Part shown: positions 31,613 to 38,963 of the stretch, piece after piece
How the letters are laid out: each line of letters opens with the position of its first letter
Position numbering within the stretch: position 1 is the first letter of the stretch
Origin: CAYZAW01 sp964476505
GTDB lineage: Bacteria > Bacillota > Clostridia > Christensenellales > CAG-138
Assembly: GCA_964476505.1 (NCBI GenBank)
Contig: CAYZAW010000010.1
Location: 1-48,547 of the forward strand
Length of the DNA: 48,547 nucleotides
Direction of reading: 5' to 3'
Position numbers and translations under genes: made by a program
Notes under the pieces: generated by a model
What the model was told of the DNA's origin: nothing
What the model saw: the letters and a program-made list of their open reading frames with translations, nothing else
Database searches by the model: none

Positions 31613-32572
31613 TTATTGCACCTCCGTACTGTTGGCTTCCTTGGGTTTGAATACGGTTTTGTTCAAAATAACGTTGACCACGATGGACACCACGTTGCTG
31701 ATCGTCCAATACACGGCGAAGGCAGCGTTTGCGGTTAAGCAGAAGAATACGGACATCGCCGGGATCACGTATTTCATGGCCTTCGTCATGCCAGCGCCCG
31801 CCTGCTGATTGTTTTGCTGTTGCTGCTGTTGGGCGGGCTGCATCACCACGCTGGACAGCCAAGAGGTTGCGCCTGCTACGATGGGCAGCACGAACCAGCC
31901 GTTGTTATATCCCTGATACTGCGCGGCAATGGGCGCTACCAAGTTGTTGTAGGTATCGATGGCGGTTTGCGGGATGTTTTTCACGTCTGCAATGATAAAG
32001 CCAAGCTTTTTGAAAACCTCCAGCGCCTCGGGATGCGTCTGGAAATAGATCAGGTTTTCCAGATTGGGCGTGGCAAGGAAGGTCTCCGCCGTTTGCACAA
32101 CGGGCTGGATGCCGCTGTCCGGCTGCCAGATGTTGTTGATCCACAGCCACTTGAAGGAATCGAACAGCGGGCTTGTGCCGGTTTCGTTGAGCTCTAACAG
32201 CACGCGAACCATCTGCTCACTTGCCCAGAAGCGGAACGCCGCGATGAAGCAGAAGAACAACGGCATCATGATGAGCATAGGCAGGCAGCTGCCCCACATG
32301 GAAACACCCCGCTCCTTCATGAGCTTTTGCTGTGCCATTTGCAGCTTGCGGGGATCGTTGGCGTATTTCTTTTGCAGCTTTTGCAGGTCGGGCTGTACCT
32401 CCTGCATCTTTACGCTGGACTTACGGGATTTCACGTCGCCGATAATGGAAATACCGCGAATGATGATTGTGCAGATCACGATGGTGAGGAACACACTGCC
32501 CCCGGTGACGTTGTCAAACACCCAGTGCATGCCCTCAAAGATCCAATTGGTTAAGAAAAAGTCGCCTACCAT
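31613..32572 (-). CDS. yidC: Membrane protein insertase YidC/Oxa1
   Basis: This 319-residue protein inserts and folds membrane proteins, alone or with SecYEG. It has the five-helix core of Gram-positive YidC: TM near residue 20-45, the hydrophilic cytoplasmic hairpin (SVKMQEVQPDLQKLQKKYANDPRKLQMAQQKL, with the groove arginine upstream at RGISIIGD), CLPMLIMMPLFFCFIAAF, and later helices near 210-300. A Gln-rich patch (QPAQQQQQQNN) lies before the last helices. No lipobox is obvious at the N-terminus. It is the gene order yidD-yidC-jag that is typical near the replication origin. Confidence 0.95.
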   Translation of the reverse strand: MVGDFFLTNWIFEGMHWVFDNVTGGSVFLTIVICTIIIRGISIIGDVKSRKSSVKMQEVQPDLQKLQKKYANDPRKLQMAQQKLMKERGVSMWGSCLPMLIMMPLFFCFIAAFRFWASEQMVRVLLELNETGTSPLFDSFKWLWINNIWQPDSGIQPVVQTAETFLATPNLENLIYFQTHPEALEVFKKLGFIIADVKNIPQTAIDTYNNLVAPIAAQYQGYNNGWFVLPIVAGATSWLSSVVMQPAQQQQQQNNQQAGAGMTKAMKYVIPAMSVFFCLTANAAFAVYWTISNVVSIVVNVILNKTVFKPKEANSTEVQ

Positions 32573-32661
32573 ATACTATCCTCCTTATGTATGCGCCGAT
32601 ACCGGCGCTAAATATCAACATCAAGGGTTCCCCCCAACGGTGAAGTTGGAACAAACCGGCA

Positions 32662-32675
32662 GGGGCTATAGCCCC
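32662..32675. repeat. GGGGCTATAGCCCC palindrome after yidD
   Basis: This perfect 14-bp palindrome, preceded on the minus strand by GGGGTGT, lies seven bases past the yidD stop. Relatives are GGGGCTACAGCCCC at 33519-33532 and TTGGGGCTCCGCCCCAA at 17789-17805. Confidence 0.6.
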
Positions 32676-32682
32676 ACACCCC

Positions 32683-32958
32683 TTAGGGCTTTTTCTTTGG
32701 CAAGGCATCTTCCGTGCAGCGCCTGCGGGAGAATGCATCGGAAAACCTCTCCGGCACGGGGTCGTACCCGCCGTGGGAAAAGGGATTGCAGCGAAGCACC
32801 CGCCACGCCGCAAGCACAAAGCCCTTTGCCGCGCCGTGCGTTTCGATGGCCTCTACGGCATAACGCGAGCAGGTGGGCGTATACCGGCAGCTGGGTCTTA
32901 GATACGGGGAGATGGCCAACTGATAAAAGCGCACCAGTGCGATTAGCACCCGTTTCAC
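32683..32958 (-). CDS. yidD: Membrane protein insertion efficiency factor YidD
   Basis: This 91-residue protein has the whole conserved core: LVRFYQLAISPYLRPSCRYTPTCSRYAVEAIE and GFVLAAWRVLRCNPFSHGGYDPVP. It has an amphipathic N-terminal helix and helps YidC-dependent insertion at the inner face of the membrane. The start is the GTG at 32958, which overlaps the rnpA stop (GTGA), so translation is coupled. A longer in-frame start upstream lies inside rnpA and is not needed. Confidence 0.9.
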   Translation of the reverse strand: MKRVLIALVRFYQLAISPYLRPSCRYTPTCSRYAVEAIETHGAAKGFVLAAWRVLRCNPFSHGGYDPVPERFSDAFSRRRCTEDALPKKKP

Positions 32959-33368
32959 TCCGCCGCCTCGCGTGGCGGAGCCGTTGGCGTTTCCTGCCAC
33001 AGCTCGGCTTTCTTTAATAAATGCGCCATGCTCTGCTCCAGCTGGGGATACGGCGCTGTCAGCGCCTGCTCCTTGGCAACGAATATCAGGTTCCAGCCCG
33101 GGCGCACATGGAATAAATACGGGGAAAACGCCGCGCGCATACGCCGCTTGGCACGGTTACGCACAACGCTGTTGCCGATTTTTTTGCTGGCAGAAAACCC
33201 AACGTGCACATTCGGCACGGGGGGCTTGCGGGAGGCGTTTTTCGGCGGGCGCTTTTTTCGCTTGTCCTGCGCGTAGATCAGCGTAAACAAACGGCAGCCC
33301 ACCGCTTTTCCCACACGGTGCGTAAAATGAAAGTCTTTATTCCGTTTTAGAGAATAACAGCGTTTCAA
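32955..33368 (-). CDS. rnpA: Ribonuclease P protein component
   Basis: This 137-residue basic protein is the protein subunit of RNase P, which matures tRNA 5' ends. It shows KRNKDFHFTHRVGKAVGCRLFTL, the loop KRPPKNASRKPPVPNVHVGFSASKKIGNSVVRNRAKRRMRAAF (the RNR signature near residue 70) and IFVAKEQA. I take the TTG at 33368 as start because family members begin just before the SLKRNKDF element; no strong ribosome binding site is visible, so this is tentative. An insertion of Lys/Arg/Pro residues before the core strand is slightly longer than usual. It is separated from rpmH by 323 bases of repeat sequence. Confidence 0.9.
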   Translation of the reverse strand: MKRCYSLKRNKDFHFTHRVGKAVGCRLFTLIYAQDKRKKRPPKNASRKPPVPNVHVGFSASKKIGNSVVRNRAKRRMRAAFSPYLFHVRPGWNLIFVAKEQALTAPYPQLEQSMAHLLKKAELWQETPTAPPREAAE

Positions 33369-33378
33369 CGAGCAATCC

Positions 33379-33681
33379 GATCTCAAGGACAACGGGCTAC
33401 ATAAAGAAATGTAAGCTTGTGGCTCCGGGCCGAAGCGGCGGCCCTTACCGAATAGCCCATAATGAAAGTAAAGGCGGGCATTACGCCCGCCTGAGCCAGA
33501 CAGATCTCTGGGGGTTCGGGGGCTACAGCCCCTGAAAGCTTGTTCCGGCTCTGGCGACATGTGCGCCAGAACGGATGAAAACCGGCGGTTTTCGTACTTT
33601 GCAAGGCTTGCCGCCCAAACGCGCCTGCGCGTTCAGGCAAACCTTGATACTCTCAAAAAAGCGGCAGCATGCCGGTTTTTT
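33379..33681. repeat. Repeat-filled gap between rpmH and rnpA
   Basis: These 323 bases have no gene. On the plus strand they hold GGGGCTACAGCCCC (33519-33532), then a CGACATGYGCG-loop hairpin (TCTGGCG/CGCCAGA at 33550-33570), then an AAAACC/GGTTTT hairpin near 33580. Also present are a long imperfect stem of CAAGG/CCTTG type (33602-33647), and a GGCGGGC/GCCCGCC stem near 33475-33491. An imperfect terminator-like hairpin with T6 (33655-33681) lies ten bases past rpmH. rpmH and rnpA are usually almost adjacent, so the material looks inserted. Confidence 0.75.
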
Positions 33682-33691
33682 GACTTTTCGC

Positions 33692-33826
33692 TTACGCGCT
33701 GAGGCGTTTGCGGCCCTTTAAGCGCCTGCGCTTTAATACGTTGCGACCGTCGGTGGTCTTCATGCGCTTACGGAAGCCATGCACCTTGCTGCGCTGCCGT
33801 TTTTTCGGCTGATACGTCATCCACAT
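33692..33826 (-). CDS. rpmH: 50S ribosomal protein L34
   Basis: This 44-residue, highly basic protein is complete and matches L34: TYQPKKRQRSKVHGFRKRM, then the TTDGRNVLKRRRLKGRKRLSA end. The ATG at 33826 is nine bases after GAGG and adds Met-Trp before the usual MTYQPKK start, so an alternative start is two codons later. It has a strong promoter at 33921-33950 and its own terminator-like hairpin at 33655-33681, so rnpA downstream may be transcribed partly independently. Confidence 0.97.
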   Translation of the reverse strand: MWMTYQPKKRQRSKVHGFRKRMKTTDGRNVLKRRRLKGRKRLSA

Positions 33827-33920
33827 GTTCTTGCACCTCTTTTCCTTCGAGCTTGAGCAGCGGCGCTTCGCCGCCGCGTACTTTTCGTAATGGCAGGCCA
33901 AATTGACCCACTGTTTGTTC

Positions 33921-33950
33921 AGTATAGTAGAAACGCCCCCGGCCTGTCAA
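33921..33950 (-). promoter_or_regulatory. Promoter for rpmH
   Basis: Perfect TTGACA (33945-33950) and TATACT (33921-33926) on the minus strand, 18 bases apart, 95 bases upstream of the L34 start. Confidence 0.8.
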
Positions 33951-34016
33951 GAAAATTTCGCGGCAAAACCCGCACTTTTTCCCGTGATTTTTACCGTCTT
34001 GTTTCCGCCGCATGGC

Positions 34017-34040
34017 TTTTACACAACATCTTGTGTATAC
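34017..34040. other. Two DnaA-box-like sites in inverted orientation
   Basis: TTTTACACA (34017-34025) fits the relaxed DnaA box TTWTNCACA. The inverted TGTGTATAC (34032-34040) is one base off TTATNCACA on the other strand. They lie in the 366-base region between rpmH and rpsF, where many Firmicutes have the dnaA-side origin. Two sites are too few to call an origin. Confidence 0.25.
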
Positions 34041-34093
34041 CGCCACGCACTTCTTTTTTATACGCTAAGTTGCCGAAAAACGCAGGAAATCCC

Positions 34094-34122
34094 TTGCACT
34101 GCGGCGCGCGGCGTGCTATAAT
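34094..34122 (+). promoter_or_regulatory. Promoter for rpsF-ssb-rpsR
   Basis: TTGCAC (34094-34099) and a perfect TATAAT (34117-34122) are 17 bases apart. The leader of about 64 bases could hold an S6/S18 autoregulatory site; I see only GCTCAAGGAGAGCTTGAGC-like pairing near 34145, which is suggestive at most. Confidence 0.8.
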
Positions 34123-34192
34123 TGCGGTTGCTAACGTCCTCTTTGCTCAAGGAGAGCTTGAGCCAATATTGTCCATAAGGAGGTGAAAATGC

Positions 34193-34480
34193 GTGAATCA
34201 GTATGAACTGCTGTACATCATCACGCCCGAGCTGGATGAAGAAGCCACCAAGGCATGTGTGGAAAAATTCTCCGGTGTTGTAACCGCAAACGGCGGTGAG
34301 GTAGTAGCGGTGGATGAATGGGGCAAGCGTCGTCTTGCCTACGCCATCGACTACAAAACCGAGGGCTACTATGTACTCGTTACGTTCAACGGTGATGCGG
34401 CACTGCCCGCAGAACTGGAGCGCAACTGCAAGATCGATGAAAAGATCCTGCGTTACATGGTCACCCGCAAAGAAGCGTAA
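34193..34480 (+). CDS. rpsF: 30S ribosomal protein S6
   Basis: This 95-residue protein is standard S6: NQYELLYIITPELDEE at the N-terminus, the WGKRRLAYAIDYKTEGYYVLVTF core near residue 43 and an RNCKIDEKILRYMVTRKEA end. The start is the GTG at 34193, nine bases after AAGGAGG; the nearby ATG is out of frame. First gene of the conserved rpsF-ssb-rpsR operon. It pairs with S18 on the small subunit platform. Confidence 0.97.
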   Translation: MNQYELLYIITPELDEEATKACVEKFSGVVTANGGEVVAVDEWGKRRLAYAIDYKTEGYYVLVTFNGDAALPAELERNCKIDEKILRYMVTRKEA

Positions 34481-34507
34481 CATCTAAAAGGGCGGAAAGG
34501 AAAGAAC

Positions 34508-34954
34508 ATGAACAAGATTTTTTTGATCGGCAACCTCACGTTCGACCCCGAGACCCGCACCACGCCCAACGGCGCGTCGGTCTGCTCCTTTAATATCGCG
34601 GTAAACCGCCGCTTTGCCAACGCCAACGGCGAAAAGCAAACGGACTTCTTCCGGATCAGCGCATGGCGCGGCTTGGGAGAAAACTGCCAGCGGTTTTTAA
34701 CCAAAGGCAAGAAGGTAGCCGTGGTTGGAGAACTGACCGCACGCACCTATGAAGCCAAGGATGGCACCACCCGCATTTCCCTTGAGGTGAATGCGGACGA
34801 AGTGGAATTCCTTTCGCCAAGAGGCGAGGGCGGCTCTTCCGGCGGCTACTCCGGCGGTTCCTCCGCCGAGGGCTTCAGCACCGGCAGCGCAAAGGGTGCG
34901 GCGCAGGATCTTTCCGGCTTTACTGAAATCGCCGAGGACGAGCTGCCATTCTAA
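34508..34954 (+). CDS. ssb: Single-stranded DNA-binding protein
   Basis: This 148-residue protein has the OB-fold (residues 1-105: MNKIFLIGNLTFDPETRTT, SVCSFNIAVNRRF, TDFFRISAWRGLGENCQRFLTKGKKVAVVGELTARTYE) and a Gly/Ser-rich tail. It ends in the acidic tip EDELPF, which docks replication and repair proteins. It coats single-stranded DNA. It lies between rpsF and rpsR, 27 and 41 bases away, with GGAAAGG upstream. Confidence 0.97.
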   Translation: MNKIFLIGNLTFDPETRTTPNGASVCSFNIAVNRRFANANGEKQTDFFRISAWRGLGENCQRFLTKGKKVAVVGELTARTYEAKDGTTRISLEVNADEVEFLSPRGEGGSSGGYSGGSSAEGFSTGSAKGAAQDLSGFTEIAEDELPF

Positions 34955-34995
34955 CGGCACGTTCTCAAAAACATTACTTATTAGGAGGCACAACC

Positions 34996-35241
34996 ATGGA
35001 AGAACGCAAAATGCGTCCTCGCGGCCCGCGCAAGGGTCGCCGCAAGGTCTGCGGCTTCTGCGTGGATAAGCTGGAGCATATCGATTATAAAGACGTGAAC
35101 CGTCTTCGTAAGTATGTAAGCGAGCGCGGCAAGATCATGCCCCGCCGTATGTCCGGTGTTTGCGCGAAGCATCAGCGCGAGCTGGCAATCGCCATCAAGC
35201 GCGCCCGCATCGTTGCTCTGCTGCCCTACGTTTCCGACTAA
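34996..35241 (+). CDS. rpsR: 30S ribosomal protein S18, zinc-ribbon form
   Basis: This 81-residue protein matches S18: DYKDVNRLRKYVSERGKIMPRRMSGVCAKHQRELAIAIKRARIVALLPYV. It keeps the cysteines CGFC (residues 20-23) and the later Cys of GVCAKHQ, the zinc-binding form rather than the cysteine-free variant induced under zinc limitation. It is the last gene of the operon, followed by a terminator at 35289-35313. Confidence 0.97.
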   Translation: MEERKMRPRGPRKGRRKVCGFCVDKLEHIDYKDVNRLRKYVSERGKIMPRRMSGVCAKHQRELAIAIKRARIVALLPYVSD

Positions 35242-35288
35242 TCGGAGCCGTACCCAACAGATAGAACCTCTGGTCGTTAGCTATCAAG

Positions 35289-35313
35289 GAACCGGATTTA
35301 TCCGGTTCTTTTT
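35289..35313 (+). terminator. Terminator of rpsF-ssb-rpsR
   Basis: The 8-bp stem GAACCGGA/TCCGGTTC with TTTA loop is followed by TTTTT, 48 bases after the S18 stop. Confidence 0.9.
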
Positions 35314-35389
35314 AGTTCTGGCAAAGGCATAGCCTTTACCAAGGAGACCCTTCTGGGGGTTCCACAACCGCCTAAAATCACTGCGGTGA

Positions 35390-35470
35390 TTTCCGAGCGG
35401 CGGCTGTGCAAGGCAAGAAAACCTTGCGGCTTTCATCCGTTCCGGCGCACATGTCGCCGGAGCCGGAATA
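35390..35470 (-). repeat. CGACATGYGCG-loop element, copy at the rpsR 3' side
   Basis: The stem TCCGGCG/CGCCGGA at 35441-35447 with 35455-35461 encloses the ACATGTG loop on the minus strand, followed by CGGATGAAAGCC and a GAAAGCC/GGTTTTC hairpin. The 395-base rpsR-glnN gap contains this, the S18 terminator, an AAATCAC/GTGATTT hairpin near 35376 and the element at 35531-35627, but no gene. Confidence 0.75.
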
Positions 35471-35530
35471 TAGCCGTTTGGATAAACGTCGGACGCACAA
35501 TATGCGCCTCTACAAACAGTTATAAAACAA

Positions 35531-35627
35531 AACGTTACAGGAACGGCAAAATGCGCTCCTGTAACGTTTCTATTTAAAGTTTTCGGTTCTTAGGTGCTTT
35601 TACAAAAGCACCTAAGCCGCCGGAGGC
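35531..35627 (-). repeat. GCCTCCGGCGG-hairpin element, copy 3, with GTTACAGGA terminator
   Basis: Nine bases past the glnN stop, GCCTCCGGCGG (minus strand) leads to a 13-bp stem (CTTAGGTGCTTTT/AAAAGCACCTAAG), then GAAAACTTTA. A second 12-bp hairpin AACGTTACAGGA/TCCTGTAACGTT (35531-35568) with a T-rich tail follows. The same order of parts occurs after the methyltransferase gene at 41529-41633. Confidence 0.85.
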
Positions 35628-35636
35628 ACGTTCCCC

Positions 35637-37685
35637 CTACACCCCGAACAGCAGCTCGGAATAGCAGGGCATGGGCCAGTAATCCTTGGCGACAATGGTT
35701 TCCAACTGATCCGCAAAGGCGCGTACCATTTCCATGGCGGGCAAAACGTCGTTGCGGTATTTCTTTGCGCGTTCCAGCGTGCTTGCGGTCTCCTTGGGAA
35801 TGGCGGCGTCCAGCGCACGGGTATTGTCGTAAAGCGCGTCTGCCAAGCGCCCGATCTCGGAGGAGAGCTCTTTTTCCGCCTTGGTATTGCCCTCGTCCAA
35901 GAAATGCTTGTAATCCAGCACAGCGGGGAGTATCAGCTTGTTTGCCATGTCGATCATGGTGCGTGCCTCAATGCGGATCACCTTGCAATAGGTCTCCATA
36001 TTGATCTCGCAGCGGGAGCGCATTTCCACCTCGGTATATACGCCAAACTTGGTGAACATATCCACGTTTTTCTTATCCAGCAACAGCGGCATAGCGTCTA
36101 CGGTGGTGCGAAGGTTCAATAGCCCCCGGCGCTCCGCTTCCTGCACCCAATCCTCGGAATAGTTGTTGCCGTTGAAGAGGATGCGTTTATGCTCGCGAAT
36201 GGTGCGGCGGATGATCTTGCCTAAGCGCAGGGAGAAATCCTCAGCGGCCTCCAACTCGTCGGCAAACTCGCAAAGGGCGTTGGATACGATGGTATTTAGC
36301 ACCACGTTGGGGCCGGAAATGGACTGCTCGCTGCCAAGCATGCGAAACTCGAACTTATTGCCGGTAAAGGCAAAGGGCGAGGTGCGGTTGCGGTCGGTGG
36401 AATCCTTGGGGATATTGGGCAGCACATGCACGCCGGTTGCAAGCTCCCGGATGATGTGGCTGTCGTAATCCTCCTTCTTTTCCAGCGCCTCCAATACCTC
36501 CATCAAATCGTCCCCAATATAAATGGAAATGATCGCGGGCGGCGCTTCGTTGGCACCCAAGCGGTGATCGTTGCCGGCAGAGGCTACGCACAGGCGCAGC
36601 AGGTCTTGGTTTTCGTCCACCGCCTTGATGACCGCGCAGAGGAACAGCAGGAACTGCGCGCTGTCGTGCGGGGAATCCCCCGGCTCCAGCAGGTTATAGC
36701 CCGTGTCTGTGCAAAGGCTCCAGTTGTTGTGCTTGCCGCTGCCGTTGACCCCATCAAAGGGCTTTTCGCTGAGCAGGCAAACCAAATTATGCCGCTGTGC
36801 CACCTTTTTCATCAGCTCCATGGTAAGCTGGTTGTGATCCGCGGCGATGTTTACGTTGGTATACATGGGCGCTAACTCATGCTGCGCGGGGGCGGCTTCG
36901 TTATGCTCGGTCTTGGCATATACGCCCAACTTCCAAAGCTCCACGTCCAGCTCCTGCATGAAGGCGCGTACGCGCATTTTCAGCGCACCGAAGTAATGAT
37001 CGTCCATCTCCTGCCCCTTGGGGGGAAGTGTGCCAAACAGCGTGCGTCCGCAAAATTGCAGGTCGGGGCGGTCATTGTAATAATCACGGTCGATCAGAAA
37101 ATACTCCTGCTCGGGGCCTACGGTAGCAAACACGCGAGTCGCATCCCGTCCGAAGAGCTTGAGGATGCGAAGCGACTGTTCGTTGATGGCCTCCATGGAG
37201 CGCAGAAGCGGGGTCTTTTTATCCAGCGCTTCTCCGCCAAAGGAGCAAAACGCCGTGGGGATGCAAAGGGTATCGTCCTTAATGAAGGCGTAGCTGGTGG
37301 GGTCCCATGCGGTATAGCCCCGTGCCTCAAAGGTGGCGCGAAGCCCGCCCGAGGGGAAGGAGGACGCGTCAGGCTCCCCCTTGATCAGCTCCTTGCCGGA
37401 GAATTCCATGATAACGCCGCCGCCCTTTACCGGGGAAATAAAGCTGTCGTGCTTTTCGGCGGTGATGCCCGTCATGGGCTGGAACCAATGCGTGTAATGT
37501 GTTGCGCCGCGCTCGATCGCCCAGTCCTTCATGGCGTTGGCAACCACATGCGCAACCGTTGGATCAAGATCGTGCCCACGGCGGATGGTCTGCTTTAAGG
37601 CGCGGTAGGTCTCTTTGGGAAGCCGTTCCTTCATAATGCTCTCGTTGAACACCATGCTGCCGAAAAAGTCTGCGATGCGTTCCAT
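35637..37685 (-). CDS. glnN: Glutamine synthetase type III
   Basis: This 682-residue enzyme makes glutamine from glutamate, ammonia and ATP. It is the long type III form: THWFQPMTGITAEKHDSF near residue 80, GGVIMEFSGKELIKGEPDASSFPSGGLR near 110, YAKTEHNEAAPAQHELAP (metal ligands) near 260, the ATP/ammonium region VNGSGKHNNWS near 315, and GANEAPPAIISIY near 385. The C-terminal helical part (RSRCEINMETYCKVIRIEARTMIDMANKLILPAV) is typical of the family. Length is normal. The ATG at 37685 has TTTGGAGG upstream. It has its own promoter and a leader of about 95 bases, and stands alone. Confidence 0.97.
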   Translation of the reverse strand: MERIADFFGSMVFNESIMKERLPKETYRALKQTIRRGHDLDPTVAHVVANAMKDWAIERGATHYTHWFQPMTGITAEKHDSFISPVKGGGVIMEFSGKELIKGEPDASSFPSGGLRATFEARGYTAWDPTSYAFIKDDTLCIPTAFCSFGGEALDKKTPLLRSMEAINEQSLRILKLFGRDATRVFATVGPEQEYFLIDRDYYNDRPDLQFCGRTLFGTLPPKGQEMDDHYFGALKMRVRAFMQELDVELWKLGVYAKTEHNEAAPAQHELAPMYTNVNIAADHNQLTMELMKKVAQRHNLVCLLSEKPFDGVNGSGKHNNWSLCTDTGYNLLEPGDSPHDSAQFLLFLCAVIKAVDENQDLLRLCVASAGNDHRLGANEAPPAIISIYIGDDLMEVLEALEKKEDYDSHIIRELATGVHVLPNIPKDSTDRNRTSPFAFTGNKFEFRMLGSEQSISGPNVVLNTIVSNALCEFADELEAAEDFSLRLGKIIRRTIREHKRILFNGNNYSEDWVQEAERRGLLNLRTTVDAMPLLLDKKNVDMFTKFGVYTEVEMRSRCEINMETYCKVIRIEARTMIDMANKLILPAVLDYKHFLDEGNTKAEKELSSEIGRLADALYDNTRALDAAIPKETASTLERAKKYRNDVLPAMEMVRAFADQLETIVAKDYWPMPCYSELLFGV

Positions 37686-37786
37686 GGGATACCTCCAAAT
37701 ACTTTGGCGCGGTGCGCCGTGTTTTCTGCGTATCGAACGGCAGGCTCCATCCGCCGCCGCGCGCCGTCCGAAAAATAATGTTGTTG

Positions 37787-37815
37787 AGTATACAAGTATT
37801 CCGGCTGATTGTCAA
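37787..37815 (-). promoter_or_regulatory. Promoter for glnN
   Basis: TTGACA (37810-37815) and TATACT (37787-37792) on the minus strand are 17 bases apart. The leader at 37686-37780 is GC-rich, with a GGCGC/GCGCC pairing close to the ribosome binding site; no known riboswitch was recognised. Confidence 0.8.
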
Positions 37816-37893
37816 TCATAACTATACTATGAATCCCGCATTTTGTAACGGGTTGCCGGATATTTTTTACCGCCGCGGCGAAAATACGTTGGG

Positions 37894-38817
37894 TTACGCC
37901 TTCTGCTCTGCTTTTTCGGCGTTATTCTTATCTGCTGCCGCCTTGGCTTTTTCCGCCCGGGCTTTTCTGATCATCCCCCAAGTATATACCGCAAGGCCTG
38001 CCCAGATAAATGCGAAGCTGATCAGCTTTGCGGTGGTGAGCGTTTCGTTTAAAAGCAGCACGCCGCACAACAACATCAGCGTAGGGCTCAAAAACTGCAC
38101 AAAGCCCACAGTGATAAAGGGCAGGTCGTTCACGCCCTTGGCAAACAGCATCAAAGGCGTTGCCGTGATCACGCCGGAGAACACCAGCAGTGCCGCAGAA
38201 AACCAGTTGAGGCTTGCGATCGTGCTGTGCGCAACAGGCGCGAACAGCAGGTAAAGAGCAATGATGGGCAAAAGCAGCAGCGTTTCTGTTGCCATGGCGA
38301 TCACCGGCTCCGCGTGCACACGCTTTTTCACCGCGCCGTACAGCGCGAAGGACAATGCCAATATTACCGCGATCCACGGGAAAGCGCCCACCTCAACGGC
38401 GGAGATCACAACGCCCACCGCCGCAAGCGCGATGGCGGCGTATTCCGTCCAACCGCTTTTTTCGTGGAAAAACGCCACGGAAAACACAAATACGATCAGC
38501 GGGTTCAAATAGTACCCCAAGCTGGCATCCAGCACATGCCCGGCGTTCACCGCCCAGATGTATACCCCCCAGTTGACCGTGATGAGCGCGGAGGCGGGAA
38601 GCATCTGCTTGATAAACGCTTTATCCTTTAATGCGCTGCGAAACTCCGGCAGGCGCTTAGTAACAAGAAGAATGCCAACCGAAAACACGCAGGACCAAAG
38701 GATGCGCTGCCCCAGTATAAACAGGGAATCCACGTTATCCAACATATGCCAGTACAGCGGCAGAATGCCCCACATGGCGTAGCTGATCACCGTGTACCAA
38801 AGGCTTTTTTTATTCAT
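37894..38817 (-). CDS. rarD: EamA-family transporter RarD
   Basis: This 307-residue membrane protein has ten predicted helices in two EamA halves and the RarD signature at the N-terminus (SLWYTVISYAMWGILPLYWHML). Other typical stretches are INWGVYIWAVNAGHVLDASLGYYLNPL near residue 85 and QFLSPTLMLLCGVLLLNE near 245. RarD proteins are drug/metabolite exporters; the natural substrate is not established. The tail is a Lys/Ala/Glu-rich helix. It is divergent from murG, with which it shares a 146-base upstream region. Confidence 0.9.
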   Translation of the reverse strand: MNKKSLWYTVISYAMWGILPLYWHMLDNVDSLFILGQRILWSCVFSVGILLVTKRLPEFRSALKDKAFIKQMLPASALITVNWGVYIWAVNAGHVLDASLGYYLNPLIVFVFSVAFFHEKSGWTEYAAIALAAVGVVISAVEVGAFPWIAVILALSFALYGAVKKRVHAEPVIAMATETLLLLPIIALYLLFAPVAHSTIASLNWFSAALLVFSGVITATPLMLFAKGVNDLPFITVGFVQFLSPTLMLLCGVLLLNETLTTAKLISFAFIWAGLAVYTWGMIRKARAEKAKAAADKNNAEKAEQKA

Positions 38818-38892
38818 GGTGCGTATTTGCCCTTCTTTTGTCGATATTTGTGCCGTATTGCATTATTTTAACACAGTTATACGGGATTGTGG

Positions 38893-38898
38893 TATACT
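38893..38898 (+). promoter_or_regulatory. Extended -10 promoter for murG
   Basis: TATACT at 38893-38898 is preceded by TGG, an extended -10 element, with a weak TTAACA upstream (19-base spacing). Confidence 0.45.
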
Positions 38899-38963
38899 TT
38901 CCCTGGCAGAACGTGTTATTTTATAGTAAATATTCTCCCATCCCGCTAAGGAGGCGCAATACA

